The notes: generated by a model not told the origin, from the sequence alone. DNA of 64,000 nucleotides from Fragum whitleyi (GCA_948146395.1 OX411543.1:56659689-56723688); one strand, 5' to 3'; shown: positions 1 to 11,071, numbered from the stretch's first letter. Made by a program: numbers and translations.

Positions 1-525
1 TCAGGAGAGATCAATGCCTATAAAGCTTTCACTAGGACTAAAATTACCACTTAATTGTTTCTAATTATATTCAATCCCTTTATCCTGGCTTAGTGATCTT
101 AAACTTATCTGGCACTTTGATAGCTACTCTGTATCATTTTTAATTGTTTTCCCCAAACTTTGAAAACAATTTGGTCTTTTTCATTCATCTTGGCAGTCTT
201 ACTATTTCATATCATAGGGAGCTCAATATCGATGGCTTAGCGTGAAATAGTTGTAACTGGATGTCCAGGTAAGGGAAATAACTCTAAAATTAAGCTCGGT
301 TACTAAAACTTATGAATATAATTATGGTTCTTATGCACTGCACTATTTAATCAAGAGGGACATAATTGCCAAGTTTCAAGTCAATTAGACATAAGGTTAC
401 AGAATCACGCTCCAGACAAAGAAAAGCTGCTACAGTCCAGATGCAACAGGACTGTGCTCACATATTTTTGTTACAAAGTTCCAATGAAATCTATCAACTT
501 TAAAATTGCTGGCTCTTAGCAAAAA

Positions 526-564
526 AGTTGTAACTGCCTATATGTTATATAGGCAGTTACAACT
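526..564. repeat. Perfect palindrome, GTTGTAACTG family
   Basis: Arms of 17 bases around AGTTGTAACTGCCTATA. The same motif with similar flanks (GCTTAGC...TCATCGA) recurs as hairpins or half copies near 240, 11080, 12090, 13350, 45280 and 47240, so it is a dispersed small palindromic element, not a local accident. Confidence 0.7.
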
Positions 565-1420
565 GTTTTGTGCTGGGTCATCGAACTATCAGGGTATTTC
601 ATTATGACTGCCGACTTTCATAGCAATTAACACAAATCAGCATCACATACCATGTTGCACTTCATAATAATGTGTGGGCAATTAAAGGCACTTACAATTA
701 CCTAAAGTATTTCATCACTCACAAAGAACAAGACACCCGAGACGCCTCTGGAATCTGTTTTAGAACAGAGCTCTCACAAATTAGCAGATAAATGGGAAAA
801 CATTTGCGAGGGGTTAATATTAAATAGTCTTGGGCAATCGGTTTCAAATCACAATTGATAATAATTTTTTAAGTCCGGAGATTAAATCAACTAATGATAG
901 ATTGTGCAATCGTTTTCTTAAAAATTAATACAGCACTCCAAGTTTGTGCAAGTATTAAAAGACAAAATCAGAATACATTTAAAGACTCGTCACTATCAGA
1001 CAAGTTTCTTCAAGCCAAATGATCGAGTTTATGCTAAGTTTAGTTGACGGCAGAATTTGACTAAACCCTGTTGTATAACATTGTAAACTTTAAATTCTTG
1101 AAATTCTTTGTAAATATCATAATTTTCTTACGAAATGAATTCCGACTTTTGCATTTTTAAATAAAACTGGATTTTTATACACTTAGAGAGAATATAATTA
1201 TGAAATAGTTTTTTTCAAAAGTCATCATTGCCCAACAACCAAGGGCAATGTGATTTAAAGGCCCTGGCTCAGGATATATATGAATTTTTTATATACAGCA
1301 TTAAATTTTTTCAACAACAGTTCAGGAACAAAAAGTGGACAGACAGAGATTTAGCGATATTAAGGTGGACACAGACGTGCACTTATTCCAAATGCTAAAA
1401 TTAATATCCTTTCCATAAAT

Positions 1421-1695
1421 TGATTGATTGAATGGGGTTTGACGCCGCTTTCAACATTATTTCAGTTATATTGCGGCGGCTGGAGCACCTAACAATGGGT
1501 TCCTGGTATTTCTATCACCAGTACAACCATCACATTCTTTCCTAGCCTCCAGCCGCTATCTCACATAGGTCTACGATTATCAACCCATTGGTGAGAGACA
1601 AATAGTCGGAAAGAAAGAGTGCGGCCATCGGGGATCAAACCCGCGAACTCTAGATTGACAGTCCGACGCGCTACCAATTGCGCTATGACGGCGGC
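1421..1695 (-). mobile_element. tRNA-derived SINE, near full length
   Basis: Read on the minus strand, a tRNA-like head (about 1695-1621) holds an A-box-like TAGCGCAATTGG and a B-box-like GGGTTTGATCC. It is followed by a conserved body (TGTTAGGTGCTCCAGCCGC) and a tail with CGGCGTCAAACCCCATTCAATCAA. The body and tail are shared by about a dozen copies in this window. The GGCGTTAAAC tail is typical of mollusc SINEs. I infer the RUDI-type group but cannot confirm it. Confidence 0.85.
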
Positions 1696-2232
1696 TTAAA
1701 GAAGGGGGTCATATTGATATACAATAAACTCAAATGAGAGTAAAGCCACTTTCATTTAAAAAGATTGAAACAAGAATTTCAAGGATTCTATAAGATTTTA
1801 ACTCTAATGGAACTCCTTCAATATGGATAAAAAACATCCAGAAAAAAGCTTGTTTTCAACACTATCTCATACTTCATGGCGCCAAGGATTTATTGGAGTA
1901 TAATGGCTAATGAAAATATGTTTAACAAGAGCTTTTATTTCACAGGAAATATTATTCTCATTACCATGAGGACCTGGTTTTGTTTGGTAATTAGTTAAAT
2001 AACCTTCAGCCTGAACCTTAAAAAAAATGTCTGTGTGATTTTAGACCCTGCAATCATCTTTCAATCATCTAACAATTCTACCCATATCCTAATGTTGAAT
2101 TGAGTACTTGGCAAAAGTACCATAGAAGCAAATAACTAAAAGCACTAATTGAATGCTAGTTTATTGTGAGTTGGTACTCACTTTGAAAATACATTTTTAT
2201 AGAAAGGAATCCAGGTTGACTAAACTTAGACC

Positions 2233-2343
2233 ATGTTGCACATGTGCATATAATGTGCAGGATGATCTTTGTCCAAACCCTGACTCTATATATAGCTGCC
2301 AAAGCAGGAATATTCTAGGTTCAGCATGCATGATTAGGGTTAT
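2233..2343. mobile_element. Fragment of the CCCTTGTCATGCTGAA MITE
   Basis: Shows the inner GATCTTTGTC, CCAAAGCAGGAATATTC and GGTTCAGCATG blocks of the TTAA-flanked MITE family that is intact at 23505-23751. The left end is missing. Confidence 0.65.
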
Positions 2344-2429
2344 CATTCATCTTGATATATATTCTTGAAATATATAATCTAAGAGACTGATGAGGGGAAA
2401 AGGAGAAATTGCACATAACAAGAATATCG

Positions 2430-2499
2430 AGGGGTTAGTGTAATACTATTGTAAGTGCCTATAAAATCATAGGCACTTACAATAGTGTTACACTGACCC
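2430..2499. repeat. Near-perfect palindrome, TTGTAAGTGCCTAT family
   Basis: Arms of about 30 bases centred on ATAAAATCAT, GGGTTAGTGTAA...TTACACTGACCC outward. A half copy is at 8300-8345 and a related palindrome at 63151-63212. Confidence 0.7.
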
Positions 2500-2940
2500 T
2501 TGATATGGGTAATGCTTGTTTGTTGTTTTTTTTAAATTCAGTCTAAATACTGGTATTATGAATGCAATTTCTTTGAAATCTTATAAACTTGACCATCTGT
2601 TAATGGGTAAGGATCTTGTTAAAGACACCATCTTCCATTAATAACAACATTGTTGTGTCTAGATGCTTAAATTAATGATTATGGCCTTTATAAATGATTC
2701 TACATGTAAAGAAAACACCATTAATTGCTGAATTCTTAATGGCCTAAACAGGGAAGGAAAATCTGTTTTCTTCTGAAACATATATTCTGTTTTCCCTTCT
2801 CACACTGTTCTGTTCATGGCACACCTTCATGCTGCACATAAAGCTTTGGCAGGATAGTATGTGACAAAGATCAGACTGCAATTCACAGATTCACAGATAT
2901 GCAACCTGACCTAAGCCTACACAACAGTTAAGAATGTTGT

Positions 2941-3267
2941 GACATTGACAAGATGAATGATTTTAGGAATAAAATTCAAAAAGTGTGTAGAGCAAGCTTT
3001 GAGTGAAATTAAAGGGAGGTAATCAAAATTTGAAGATAAAAAATTGTTCATCCTGAACAAAATTAGCTATACTAATTACTTCCCTTTAATTAAATTTACA
3101 TCCTGTTCTGTTTGTGGGTAGAAAATCTTGAACAATCTTGAAATGTTTTCTGATGATTTCAAAGTCTTTTTGATCAATTTGAGTGAATTTTTGGAATGAA
3201 TGAATGGAGCGCCGAGACTAGAGTGAATGATTTCGATGGTTTTGGTCTGAATGACAGTCAATTTCAC
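2941..3267. mobile_element. Non-autonomous element with GTGAAATTGAC inverted ends
   Basis: Ends match TGACATTGAC...GTCAATTTCAC and the centre has a TTGTTCATCCTGAACAA hairpin. An inverted relative with the same blocks in reverse order is at 63250-63652, and a partial copy is at 35199-35350. The 63-residue open frame inside is not a gene. Confidence 0.6.
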
Positions 3268-3652
3268 AATGTTACTAACTGCATCTACCTTTTACCTTCT
3301 ACTTGATCATCGTGGGAGAAAACAGGAGCCACATTGGTTGAAATGTATCCATATTGGTAATTTGTTTGAAACAGCATTTAAATTTGTCAGGGTAAGAGTT
3401 AATAGGTCTTTATGATCCATGTTATGAGGTCATTCAATTCCAAAACAAGAAAATACTATGGACAATTATTAACTTCACAGTTGATTCCAGGGCCCACAGA
3501 TTATCCTTATGTAACCATGCATTTATCTAACTAGCTGAGGGCATATCAGCTTTCTGCTTTTGTTTCTTACCCATTAGGGATAATCAATTACAATAAAGCA
3601 AACAGAATTATTTTTCTTTAAAATATGAGAGACCATATTGAAATTTCAGTGC

Positions 3653-3796
3653 TTAAGGTAGTGGACCCGTAAAATCCACACCTTTCACAGTGTTAACCGA
3701 GCTTTCCAAATGATTTCATGCAGAAACTTCGGTTGACACTGTTAAAGATCATGAGTTCTGTAATGTTGCAGAACAATACCTGGTCCACTACCTTAA
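3653..3796. mobile_element. MITE with TTAAGGTAGTGGACC inverted ends, 144 bp
   Basis: Left TTAAGGTAGTGGACC and right GGTCCACTACCTTAA are exact inverted repeats. The interior is itself roughly palindromic (ACAGTGTTAACCGA / TCGGTTGACACTGT). A related left end follows another MITE at 22388. TTAA at both ends may be the target site. Confidence 0.75.
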
Positions 3797-4251
3797 AGGT
3801 TGTAATTAAGTGCCTAAATAATAAAACATCACTTAAAACTGTTTGGTACTGTTAGTCAAAATAGCCCAATTCCTTGAAGTCTACATTCCTAAGGAAAAAT
3901 TGATTCGTATTTGTCACTAATACAATCAGAAGATATAAGGAATGGCCATCCAATATTGAATTAAGAACAGATAATTTATGGATTAATAACCTCTTATATA
4001 TCTTAGACCTTAGATAACAGGTTTTCCCAATTTGTCAAAAGCTCGGAAAGAAGAGATCTTTTACTTAATTCATGTGAGAGAAATTACTGTGGCGGGTGTT
4101 TTTGCAGGGGTCTTGTTAATGGAAATGATCTCAGAAATTGTTTTTGATGGGACTTTTTGCATGTTTGCTCAGAAAAACAGTGATAAAGCAATTTATTTGT
4201 AATAATAGATGTAACACTTAACATGAAGATTAATCTTACAGTCTAAACAAT

Positions 4252-4417
4252 TACAGTCAAACCTGTCTTAGCGGCCACCTGTATTTAGCAAGCGATCACC
4301 GGGTTCCCAAATGAACCAATTACACTGAAATTGACCTGTATTAAGCAAGCACCTGTCTTAAACAAGCACCTTTTTTGAATGTCCTGTGGGTGCTTGCTTA
4401 AGACAGGTTTGACTGTA
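4252..4417. mobile_element. MITE with TACAGTCAAACCTGTCTTA inverted ends
   Basis: Exact 19-base terminal inverted repeats. The interior is built of diverged repeats of CAAGCACCTGT. A decayed copy is at 46116-46310. No coding capacity. Confidence 0.8.
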
Positions 4418-4727
4418 CAAGGTTTAATCCACTATTATTCAGATGCATTATATCAGTTATATGTCAGACTAAAGAATACTGGGTGTGAATTATATTTTTT
4501 TTGCTAAAATTGTTTTTTTTTTTATTCATTATTTCATAATTACAACTTATCTTTAGCTTTGGTTCTGAGACTTTGGTTGCTTATCAAGGATTAGCTAAAA
4601 AAGGAACCAAACACAAAAATTCATGTCTAAATAACTCCTGCAAAAAAATAATTTTCTTGTTACTGCATGAAAAGGGTAAGGAATAATTCAGACCATCATG
4701 ATCTCTGGATGATCTCTCGCCACACCA

Positions 4728-5386
4728 AAGCTATAGATAAAGGGGATATTTAAGGGGGTATTTTGCATTTTAGCTGGACCTACAGATAAAGGGGGTATTT
4801 TGCATTTCAGATCAAATCATTTCAATAGGCATAGCATAATCCAAAAGTTGTTGGTACTCATTTGAATCATCTTGTCAGGATGATTCAAATGAGTACCATT
4901 AACATAGGGTTTCACTGAGAAGTAAAGATTTGAGACTGGTTTACAGGGGCTGACACTTATATCCGAGATTAAGGAGTCAATTGGACTCCTAAATAATGAA
5001 ATCAAGAAGTCCAAGCTCAAAATTGGGAGTCCGAATTTTCAAAATTGGAGAACATTGTTGAAAGAAGAAATTGCTTGTTATAAGCAATTTCTTCTTTTTC
5101 TACAATGTTCTTCCAAAGAAGAGTTTTTTTTCTCAATATACTACAGGATGCAAGCAAAAGGTTTTCATTAACAACTTTTGCATTTAAAAGATCTACGTAC
5201 ACGTTTGGCTAGTGTTAGAAAGGGGCACCGTTCTGTGCATTTGTTTTTCAAAATATTCTCATATGACCCTTGGAGTCCATGGGACTCCTTACTTGCAAAT
5301 GGAAGGAGTCCAACTGGGTAACAAGGAGTCTTTGACTCCCCTTAGTATCAAACGCTGGTTTTACCCCCTCTTATCTGTACCCTTGT
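4728..5386. mobile_element. hAT-type non-autonomous element inside the decayed exon copy
   Basis: Flanked by an 8-base duplication with one mismatch (CCACACCA 4720-4727, CTACACCA 5387-5394) that derives from the interrupted exon. Ends are imperfect inverted repeats: left AAGCTATAGATAAAGGGG, right end on the other strand AAGGGTACAGATAAGAGGGG. The 8-base duplication is what hAT transposases make. The class call is inference, as no transposase is present. It contains palindromes at about 4853-4905 and 5048-5113. The AGATAAAGGGGGTATTTTGC block recurs inside it and near 46340. Confidence 0.65.
5048..5113. repeat. Palindrome AAGAAATTGCTT / AAGCAATTTCTT
   Basis: Near-perfect hairpin AACATTGTTGAAAGAAGAAATTGC and its complement around TTGTTATA. 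The same hairpin core is the centre of the MITEs at 11606-11833 and 22162-22391. Confidence 0.7.
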
Positions 5387-5430
5387 CTACACCATCATCT
5401 AATATAGTAACAGACACCCCTTTACTTGTT

Positions 5431-5655
5431 TGATTGAATAGAGTTAAATGCCTCCGACTGTCAACATTTTTTTCAGTTTTATCGCTGCGGCTGGATCGAG
5501 CACCTAACAATGTTTTTTCTGGTATTTCTCTCACCAGTACAACCAACACATCCTTTCCTAGCCTCCAGCTGCTATCTCACATAGGTCTAGGATAGAGAAC
5601 CCGGGACATCTAGATTGACAGATGACGCGTTACCAACTGCGCTATGACTGTGGCT
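5431..5655 (-). mobile_element. tRNA-derived SINE, diverged, truncating the exon copy
   Basis: Starts GATTGAATAGAGTTAAATGCC and ends ACTGCGCTATGACTGTGGC in plus orientation, with the tRNA head on the right. The body matches the other SINEs (GAGCACCTAACAATG, TCTCACCAGTACAACC). The tRNA head has lost part of its B box. It begins exactly where homology to the furin exon stops. Confidence 0.8.
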
Positions 5656-5767
5656 CTTCTCTCCAATGGCTTACCTCTTCTAATTATTCATATCTGATAA
5701 AAATTTAAATATAAACCACCCTATTTAAATGTTTGTAAACAGACATAAGACAATTCTAACTCTTATG

Positions 5768-7456
5768 GCCCTGCCACACCTCAACGTTTTAGCCAGCTTG
5801 TGCCTAAGGCGTTTGAGAACACGACTAAGTCCGTAAAACGTCGGCATACGCTTACCTACATTTTCTTTTTGTCAATTCACGACGCGCTTGTAGCTTGTTA
5901 ATAGCGAGCTTGAACGTGTGAGTAACACCTGAGTAACGTCTCTAGAACGTGTTGATAGCGTATGTCAGCGTATACCAACGTTCTTGAGCGTGTGTCCAAC
6001 GTTCTCGTAACGTCCTCAGAACGTGCTTAGCGTGTTTGTAACGCGCTGCTAGCTTGTTATAACATGTTTGCAACCTGTTTCGGATGTAAATATAAATTCT
6101 GCAAGAAATTACCTCTTTAAATTTATTCTTTAATACATAAACAGGCCACCGGCCACTACACATATTCAAATTCAACTTATGTTGGTTCAAGTTAAAGAAA
6201 AATAGGAAAAGACGAAAAGAAAAATAAAGTGGCACCTGTTACATATAAAAACATGCATAATAACAAACTTATAAGATTACAGGCTGATTAACGCTTCTTG
6301 TACTTTTCACTCGAAAAATATTGCGAAAGGGTAAAGAACTACTTGTCATAATGCACTTCTTTCTTCCTCCATATGCTCTACCATGTAGGATGACTTTCTA
6401 CAACATCTCTTAATCTTGAATAGCTAGTCTTATATTAAGGGGGAAAAGGTGTATCAAATATCAAACTTGTAGTACATATAACAGAGTCAAATATTCTGAA
6501 CAGAACAGAATAGAGTAAAACACATCTTGTATTATGTCCACTAGGTACAACGATGTACTTGTCTTTTTGGTATATTGATAATGGTCAAATGAGACAAATG
6601 AATGTTTGTATTTTTGCGAAAGTATTGTTATTCTGACCAAACAGCAGACGCATCTCTAAAGCTATAAACGCAGTATTTAATACACATTTAGGCTACATTC
6701 TCCACCTCGACAATCTAAGGAATTAACAAAATCCGTAAAGGATTTATATGGAAGAAAAGACAAGCAGCTTATAACATAACATAAGTTTTATTTATATGAC
6801 TGGAACAAAACCGTTCATCGTCAAATATAGAAAATGCTACTTATAATCGAATTTTCAAGTCATTCTTAGACTGGACATGAGGAAACATGCAGATATGAAC
6901 ATGCCAAAAGGGTCATACACACGTACATGCACAAATTTATTTATTTACGACAAACTGATGGTAGAAATTCAAATCAAGACAAATATGCAGCAGAACTTTT
7001 ATATTTTCATTGAAAACTGAAACGCTGTCATACGCCAGAAACACGCTATGAGCTCGCTGGCAACGCGCTAGACACACATTCAGTACGCTGAAGACACGTT
7101 ATCCACACGTTCCCAGTACACTGGAGACACGCTAGAAGCGCGTTAAACTTTGGGCGAACGTGTTTCTAGCGTGTCCGTAGCGTAAGTGAACGAGCTCCTA
7201 GCGTGTCTCTAGTGTGCTGAGCGTGTTCGGAATTTGTGCGGAGCGTGTTGCAACACGATCGGCACACGCTGAGAAATTTTGTGCATGCGTAAAATTTTAT
7301 GAGATATTCAGCGTATCGTAACGTGTGCCAATGTGTTACAGCGTGCCGATAGCGTGTGCAGAACGTGTCCATAGCGTACCTGACGTGTTCGCAGCGTGTT
7401 ATAAAAAATCCAACACGTTCCTCACACGCTGGCTCAAACGTTAAGGTGTGACAGCC
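5768..7456. mobile_element. CpG-rich 1.7-kb TIR element with subterminal repeat arrays
   Basis: Ends are inverted repeats of about 30 bases with 25 matches, built on CACACCTCAACGTTTTAGCC. Inside each end is an array of short degenerate motifs of 9-12 bases of the kind AACGTGT, TAGCGTGT and ACACGCT (5840-6080 and 7020-7440). These are much richer in CpG than the surrounding DNA. The middle (6080-7020) is ordinary AT-rich sequence with no recognised transposase. Arrays of short subterminal motifs are known as transposase binding sites in several DNA transposon groups, so a non-autonomous transposon is the best reading. Superfamily unknown. Confidence 0.7.
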
Positions 7457-7865
7457 CTATATAGATTATATAGATTAATTTTATTTGTACCAACAAATTT
7501 TTTGTTGCCTGTTCTCTGGCTGTACTGAAAGATCAAAGAAACGGGAAACTACTAGCATTTTTACCATCTTTTGACTTTACATTGAGGCAAATGTCTTAGC
7601 CTAAAAGTAACATATACTATCAAAACCGACTTCTTCACAAAGAAACTAGATATAACATCATGACAGCAAATAGCAATGGACATTAATAGGGAGAAAAAGT
7701 GTTTTTAGTGATGAATTTCTTTATTCTATCAGTATACAGGTGATTGCATTTTTAATTAAGTATACCATTATCTCGCGCTTTATGAATTTCAGTTCAGTAC
7801 ACCCCTACTTCTGGCCATACCATATTTTCCTGCTTTTCCAAATACCATGGTTTGACTATACTTAC

Positions 7866-7994
7866 ATAGTTCTGCACGAGATCTGGATGATCTCTCTCTA
7901 TACCATCGTCTAATATAGTTACAGCTACACCTTTACCAGTAACACCCATAGCCCAGGCTTTCTGAACGTTCATATCTAGACCATCACCGCGATT
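7866..7994 (-). CDS. furin-like: Furin/PCSK-type proprotein convertase, catalytic-Asp exon
   Basis: A 43-codon internal exon starting NRGDGLDMNVQKAW, continuing TGKGVAVTILDDGIE and ending RDHPDLVQNY. This is the first catalytic block of subtilisin-like proprotein convertases. The first Asp of ILDDG is the charge-relay Asp, and the Asp of HPDL is a calcium ligand in furin. The NRGxGLDMNV stretch resembles invertebrate furin-1-type enzymes more than PC1, PC2 or PACE4, which have other residues there. The acceptor is TTACTACTTTCAG ending at 7995, and the donor GTAAGT begins at 7865. The open frame continuing to 8066 and 7794 is intron read-through. The exon is 129 bp, phase 0 on both sides. The next exon, expected to carry the catalytic His (RHGTRCAGE block), was not found between 1 and 7865, so that intron is longer than 7.8 kb. 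Confidence 0.95.
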
Positions 7995-8299
7995 CTGAAA
8001 GTAGTAAAGGCCATATTTTCTTGATAACAATTTACAGAAAAGTTTAGAGTGGTCAAAATTGACCAAAGTTTCAGATGACGATATTTTTCTTTTGTAATAC
8101 TACCAACGAGCCAGTCAATAGATGCAGGCCAGGGCCAATCCCACATGAACAACTAATACTGAAATTGCTGGTTTACTAGACAAATGCGCTAACTACTGGG
8201 CCAAAGAAAATATCCAAAAGACAGTTGTCAAGCATTGTATTTATCCTTTAGAAGCTATGCAGAATGGTAGGAAAGGTCATAATTAATGATGATAAGCCT

Positions 8300-8345
8300 A
8301 TTAAATATATAGGCACTTACAATAGTGTTGTGATGACCCCTTAAT
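8300..8345. repeat. Half copy of the GTAAGTGCCTAT palindrome
   Basis: Matches the right arm and flank of 2430-2499 (AGGCACTTACAATAGTGTT, then TGACCCCTTAATATGGG). Confidence 0.55.
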
Positions 8346-8547
8346 ATGGGCAGTTATATGCTTATGGCACTAACAAAGTCAGTATAATTCCAACATAAAT
8401 GGCTCCAGGGCCTGAATCCTGGACAAGCCCTCATCAGGCCCTACTAATACATCAAGCCACAAGTACAAATCTGGGACAAAGCCGAAAATAGAAAGTGTGG
8501 TCCAGGGATTGAACCTACATGGAATGGATCGAATTATTGAAATGTTT

Positions 8548-8857
8548 TACCGTATTTCCTCTTCTACTAGCACCTTTCCTAATAGTTGCACCCCTACATT
8601 TTTTACTGAGAAAACCCACTTCAAATGCCTAAATTTTAAGAACTTGTTGAGAAAAATAATACTTTTTAATTTGATGTGAATTTCCTCTAAACAATCATTC
8701 ATATGATTGTTTGGAGGAAATCTACCTCAAATTAAAGGGAAAGGGACCTATGAGACATAAGTTTGATGATTCTTTTAATCAGAAAATGCATACAAAATAA
8801 AAGCTCCCAGACCATGTTATGTATAGCTCCCGGAGCGTTTTTAGGAGAAATACAGTA
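8548..8857. mobile_element. MITE with TACCGTATTT ends and central palindrome
   Basis: Left TACCGTATTTCCTC and right GAGAAATACAGTA are inverted. The centre is a palindrome TTTCCTCTAAACAATCATTCATATGATTG with its complement. Other copies are at 16300-16483 (reverse orientation) and 57440-57725. The first ten bases are the same as those of the 1.6-kb element at 26146-27750, suggesting one transposase family. Confidence 0.7.
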
Positions 8858-9118
8858 TTTATAACCCCAACTTATTTACCACTGAGCCAAAGAGCTTCTC
8901 TAAGCCAGTTGTCAGGCATAATGCATTCAAACCTTAGAACCTTTGCAGGCATGTAAGAGTTTTCTCAAATAACATGATAAGAGTTATTCTTCCTACGATT
9001 AGTTTCAAAATCTTTTTACATGTGTTATTCAGTACAATAAAACTAAGATCTATACAAGAAAAGAGATTGATAGACAAACAAGAAAGAAGTTATTAAAGTC
9101 ATAATTCTTTGAAATATA

Positions 9119-10292
9119 TACTGAGCAAAAATAAAAAGTATCCACCCAGTTAAACTTCGGATTTCCTTAAAAATACATGCACACAGGAATTCTATGAAAC
9201 ATATTGCAAATTACGCCCTAATCTTTTGGAAATAAATTTGAACAGTTTTATGTGATTTGAAGAAGCCACTGCCGAATTGTAGGCGCTAACGTAGCCAGGG
9301 GGTCGTTTTCAAAAATCGCAGACTCTCAATTAAATAGTCAAATGATTTTCTGACAGTTTTCAGCATGCGAAATGCAATATGATTGGGTTAAGTATCCTGG
9401 ATTGATGAGACATCTTGATTTTTCCTGCTAATTCCTATTAAATTTACGTCAAATGAACACAAACATTCATAAAACATCTTGCCCAGATTCAAAGCTCAAA
9501 TTAAAAAAAAAATCTATCTGCTCGTTCCTTGTCAAGAAAACCAACCCCAAAATGCTCTATTTCATGTTTGCTGAAAACAAAACAACATTTTAATTACCAT
9601 GTTACGTTAACGTTTCATCCTGCTCATTGGAGAGGCTCTTATGAATATCAAGGAAATTTGCTCGTCTTACACCCTTTTAGTATAAAATAGCAATTGACTT
9701 AATTTTAAAGTGTGACATTTTCAAAGGTTCAGACCTTTATTGCAGTTCCGCTTTGAAATATCGGTTAGGAAGCGTAGAGGCAATCGCATCAACGTGAATG
9801 AGAAATTTTGGCATGTTGTCTTCCCAGTGGCCCTATTGAGTTGAGGAGGGCGAATGACAATACTACTCCATCGGAAATGGCCAGCACATGTCTTTATCGT
9901 TCTTCTCTTTCAACTAACGTCCGTAAAATTTACTCAACGTTTGACGGTTTTTGATTACGCCTGTTGTCATGTTTTTTCTTGGTCTCGTAACAAAACTGTG
10001 TTGTACAGAACAAAACCATTGTTTGATTTTCTTAACCACAGAGCTTTAGAGGTTAAATTCATTTGAGAAGAAACTCACGATCGAACACGTGACGTACGTC
10101 AACGTAGAAAACAAACATTTCGACATTTATTGAAAAACACCAAAAATGACATGTTGCTTCAATGAAAAATCATGTTTGCAAGAGAAAACGAAGCGCTGCA
10201 AACACAATGGTACCAGAATTGATTATTTAATCTTAAAAATATAAAGGATTTTGAAAAAAGAAAAATGGATACTTTCTTTTTTTGCTGAGTAT
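9119..10292. mobile_element. Tc1/mariner-like TIR element, 1.17 kb, non-autonomous
   Basis: Left TACTGAGCAAAAATAAAAAG and right, read on the other strand, TACTCAGCAAAAAAAGAAAG, both running on to AGTATCCA: 23 of 26 bases match. Flanked by TA on both sides, the Tc1/mariner target. The size would fit a decayed transposase gene but no DDE motif or continuous frame is visible. The longest frame (70 residues at 9854-10066) is unrecognised. Confidence 0.65.
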
Positions 10293-10379
10293 ATATATAC
10301 AAAAATTCTGATCATTCCTCTGTGGCCTTGTAATTGTTCAATCAATTACCAGATATACAATAGGTGATTTTAAGTATTT

Positions 10380-10640
10380 CTTCTCAAAGAAACTTTAATG
10401 GAAACATTAGAGCACAGCCCACGGGTGCCAATGCTCTGCTATAGGTGCTGGATAATGCAAAACTTCTATGTTGAAAAAGTAGCATATCTGTTACAAAAAT
10501 GCTGTCAGAGTTATCCCCTTGATGATCTGGATAGTTCTTGTGATGGTGAAGACACATGCTAAGTTTCATGAAGATATCTTCAATAAAAATAGAGATATGA
10601 CCTTTAAGCTATAGTTTGTGAATGACGCCTACTACAACAA
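10380..10640. repeat. Dispersed repeat (AGAGTTATC.CC...AAGTTTCATGAAGATAT)
   Basis: Shares the blocks GTCAGAGTTATCCCC, CATGC.AAGTTT.ATGAAGATAT and AATAAAA.AGAGATATGAC with 14752-15065. Probably a degraded mobile element, class unknown. Confidence 0.5.
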
Positions 10641-10684
10641 TAACACCAACGTCAACAACGCCAATAGAATCACAATAATGTTTT

Positions 10685-10701
10685 GGGGGGGGGGGGGGGG
10701 G
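10685..10701 (+). repeat. Homopolymer tract of 17 G
   Basis: An uninterrupted G17 run. Length is likely uncertain in any assembly and the tract could form a G-quadruplex. Confidence 0.9.
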
Positions 10702-11071
10702 TCAGAAAGAGCTAAGATAAAATTGTTGTTGAACATTTGCTTCATAATAAAGCAAGTACATGTTCAATAGTATTTTCTCCATAAAATAACTAGTATCAAA
10801 ACTTAGTAGGTCATGGAAGGCCAAAAAATCCTTCCATCATTTGTTTGACATGCATACCGAAAATGGCTCCATTCAACAAGGGATAGTTATGGTTATAAAT
10901 TATCAATTTACTTATAGCTGTTGACCTGCAATTGGCTGTCTGTCATTTCAATTGTTATGCTGTCAATTCCAGCTGCATTTTGTTTATGTGTAATGGCCAA
11001 ATCTAGGATGAATTAAAGGTCAAATACATCACTAGAATAGTGGCCTACCAAAAAGAGGATGATGCGGAGTG

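Larger units (their letters stand above)
4683..5430 (-). pseudogene. Decayed duplicate of the furin catalytic-Asp exon, split and truncated by insertions
   Basis: Two separated pieces align to the exon at 7866-7994. Piece one (5430-5387) reads SKGVSVTILDDGV against GKGVAVTILDDGI, with about 31 of 39 bases matching over the core. Piece two (about 4727-4683) reads RDHPE against RDHPD, with about 25 of 31 bases matching, then fades near the old exon end. Between them is a 659-bp element (4728-5386) flanked by CCACACCA and CTACACCA, a duplicated 8-bp piece of the exon itself. The exon's first half is missing because a tRNA-SINE begins at 5431. No acceptor is left, and the donor position has TCCTT instead of GTAAG. 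Most replacements are conservative (Ala to Ser, Ile to Val, Asp to Glu), which may mean it was once a working tandem or alternative exon. A fragment of a duplicated gene copy is the other explanation. Confidence 0.75.
1..7865 (-). other. Intron (partial) 3' of the catalytic-Asp exon
   Basis: Begins with the GTAAGT donor at 7865 and runs out of the window. Apart from the repeats listed separately, the stretches 1-500, 580-1420, 1700-2230, 2505-2940, 3270-3650, 3800-4250, 4420-4680 and 7460-7865 are AT-rich and show no coding, RNA or repeat signal that I can support. Position 220-270 holds a fragment of the GTTGTAACTG palindrome family. Confidence 0.8.

Noticed and set aside
7794..8066. The whole 90-residue frame as coding sequence
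   Set aside because: Only 7866-7994 is exon. The residues on both sides are read-through of intron beyond clear GT and AG sites.
9854..10066. 70-residue frame as a Tc1 transposase remnant
   Set aside because: It sits in the right position within a Tc1-like element but no transposase motif can be read on either strand.
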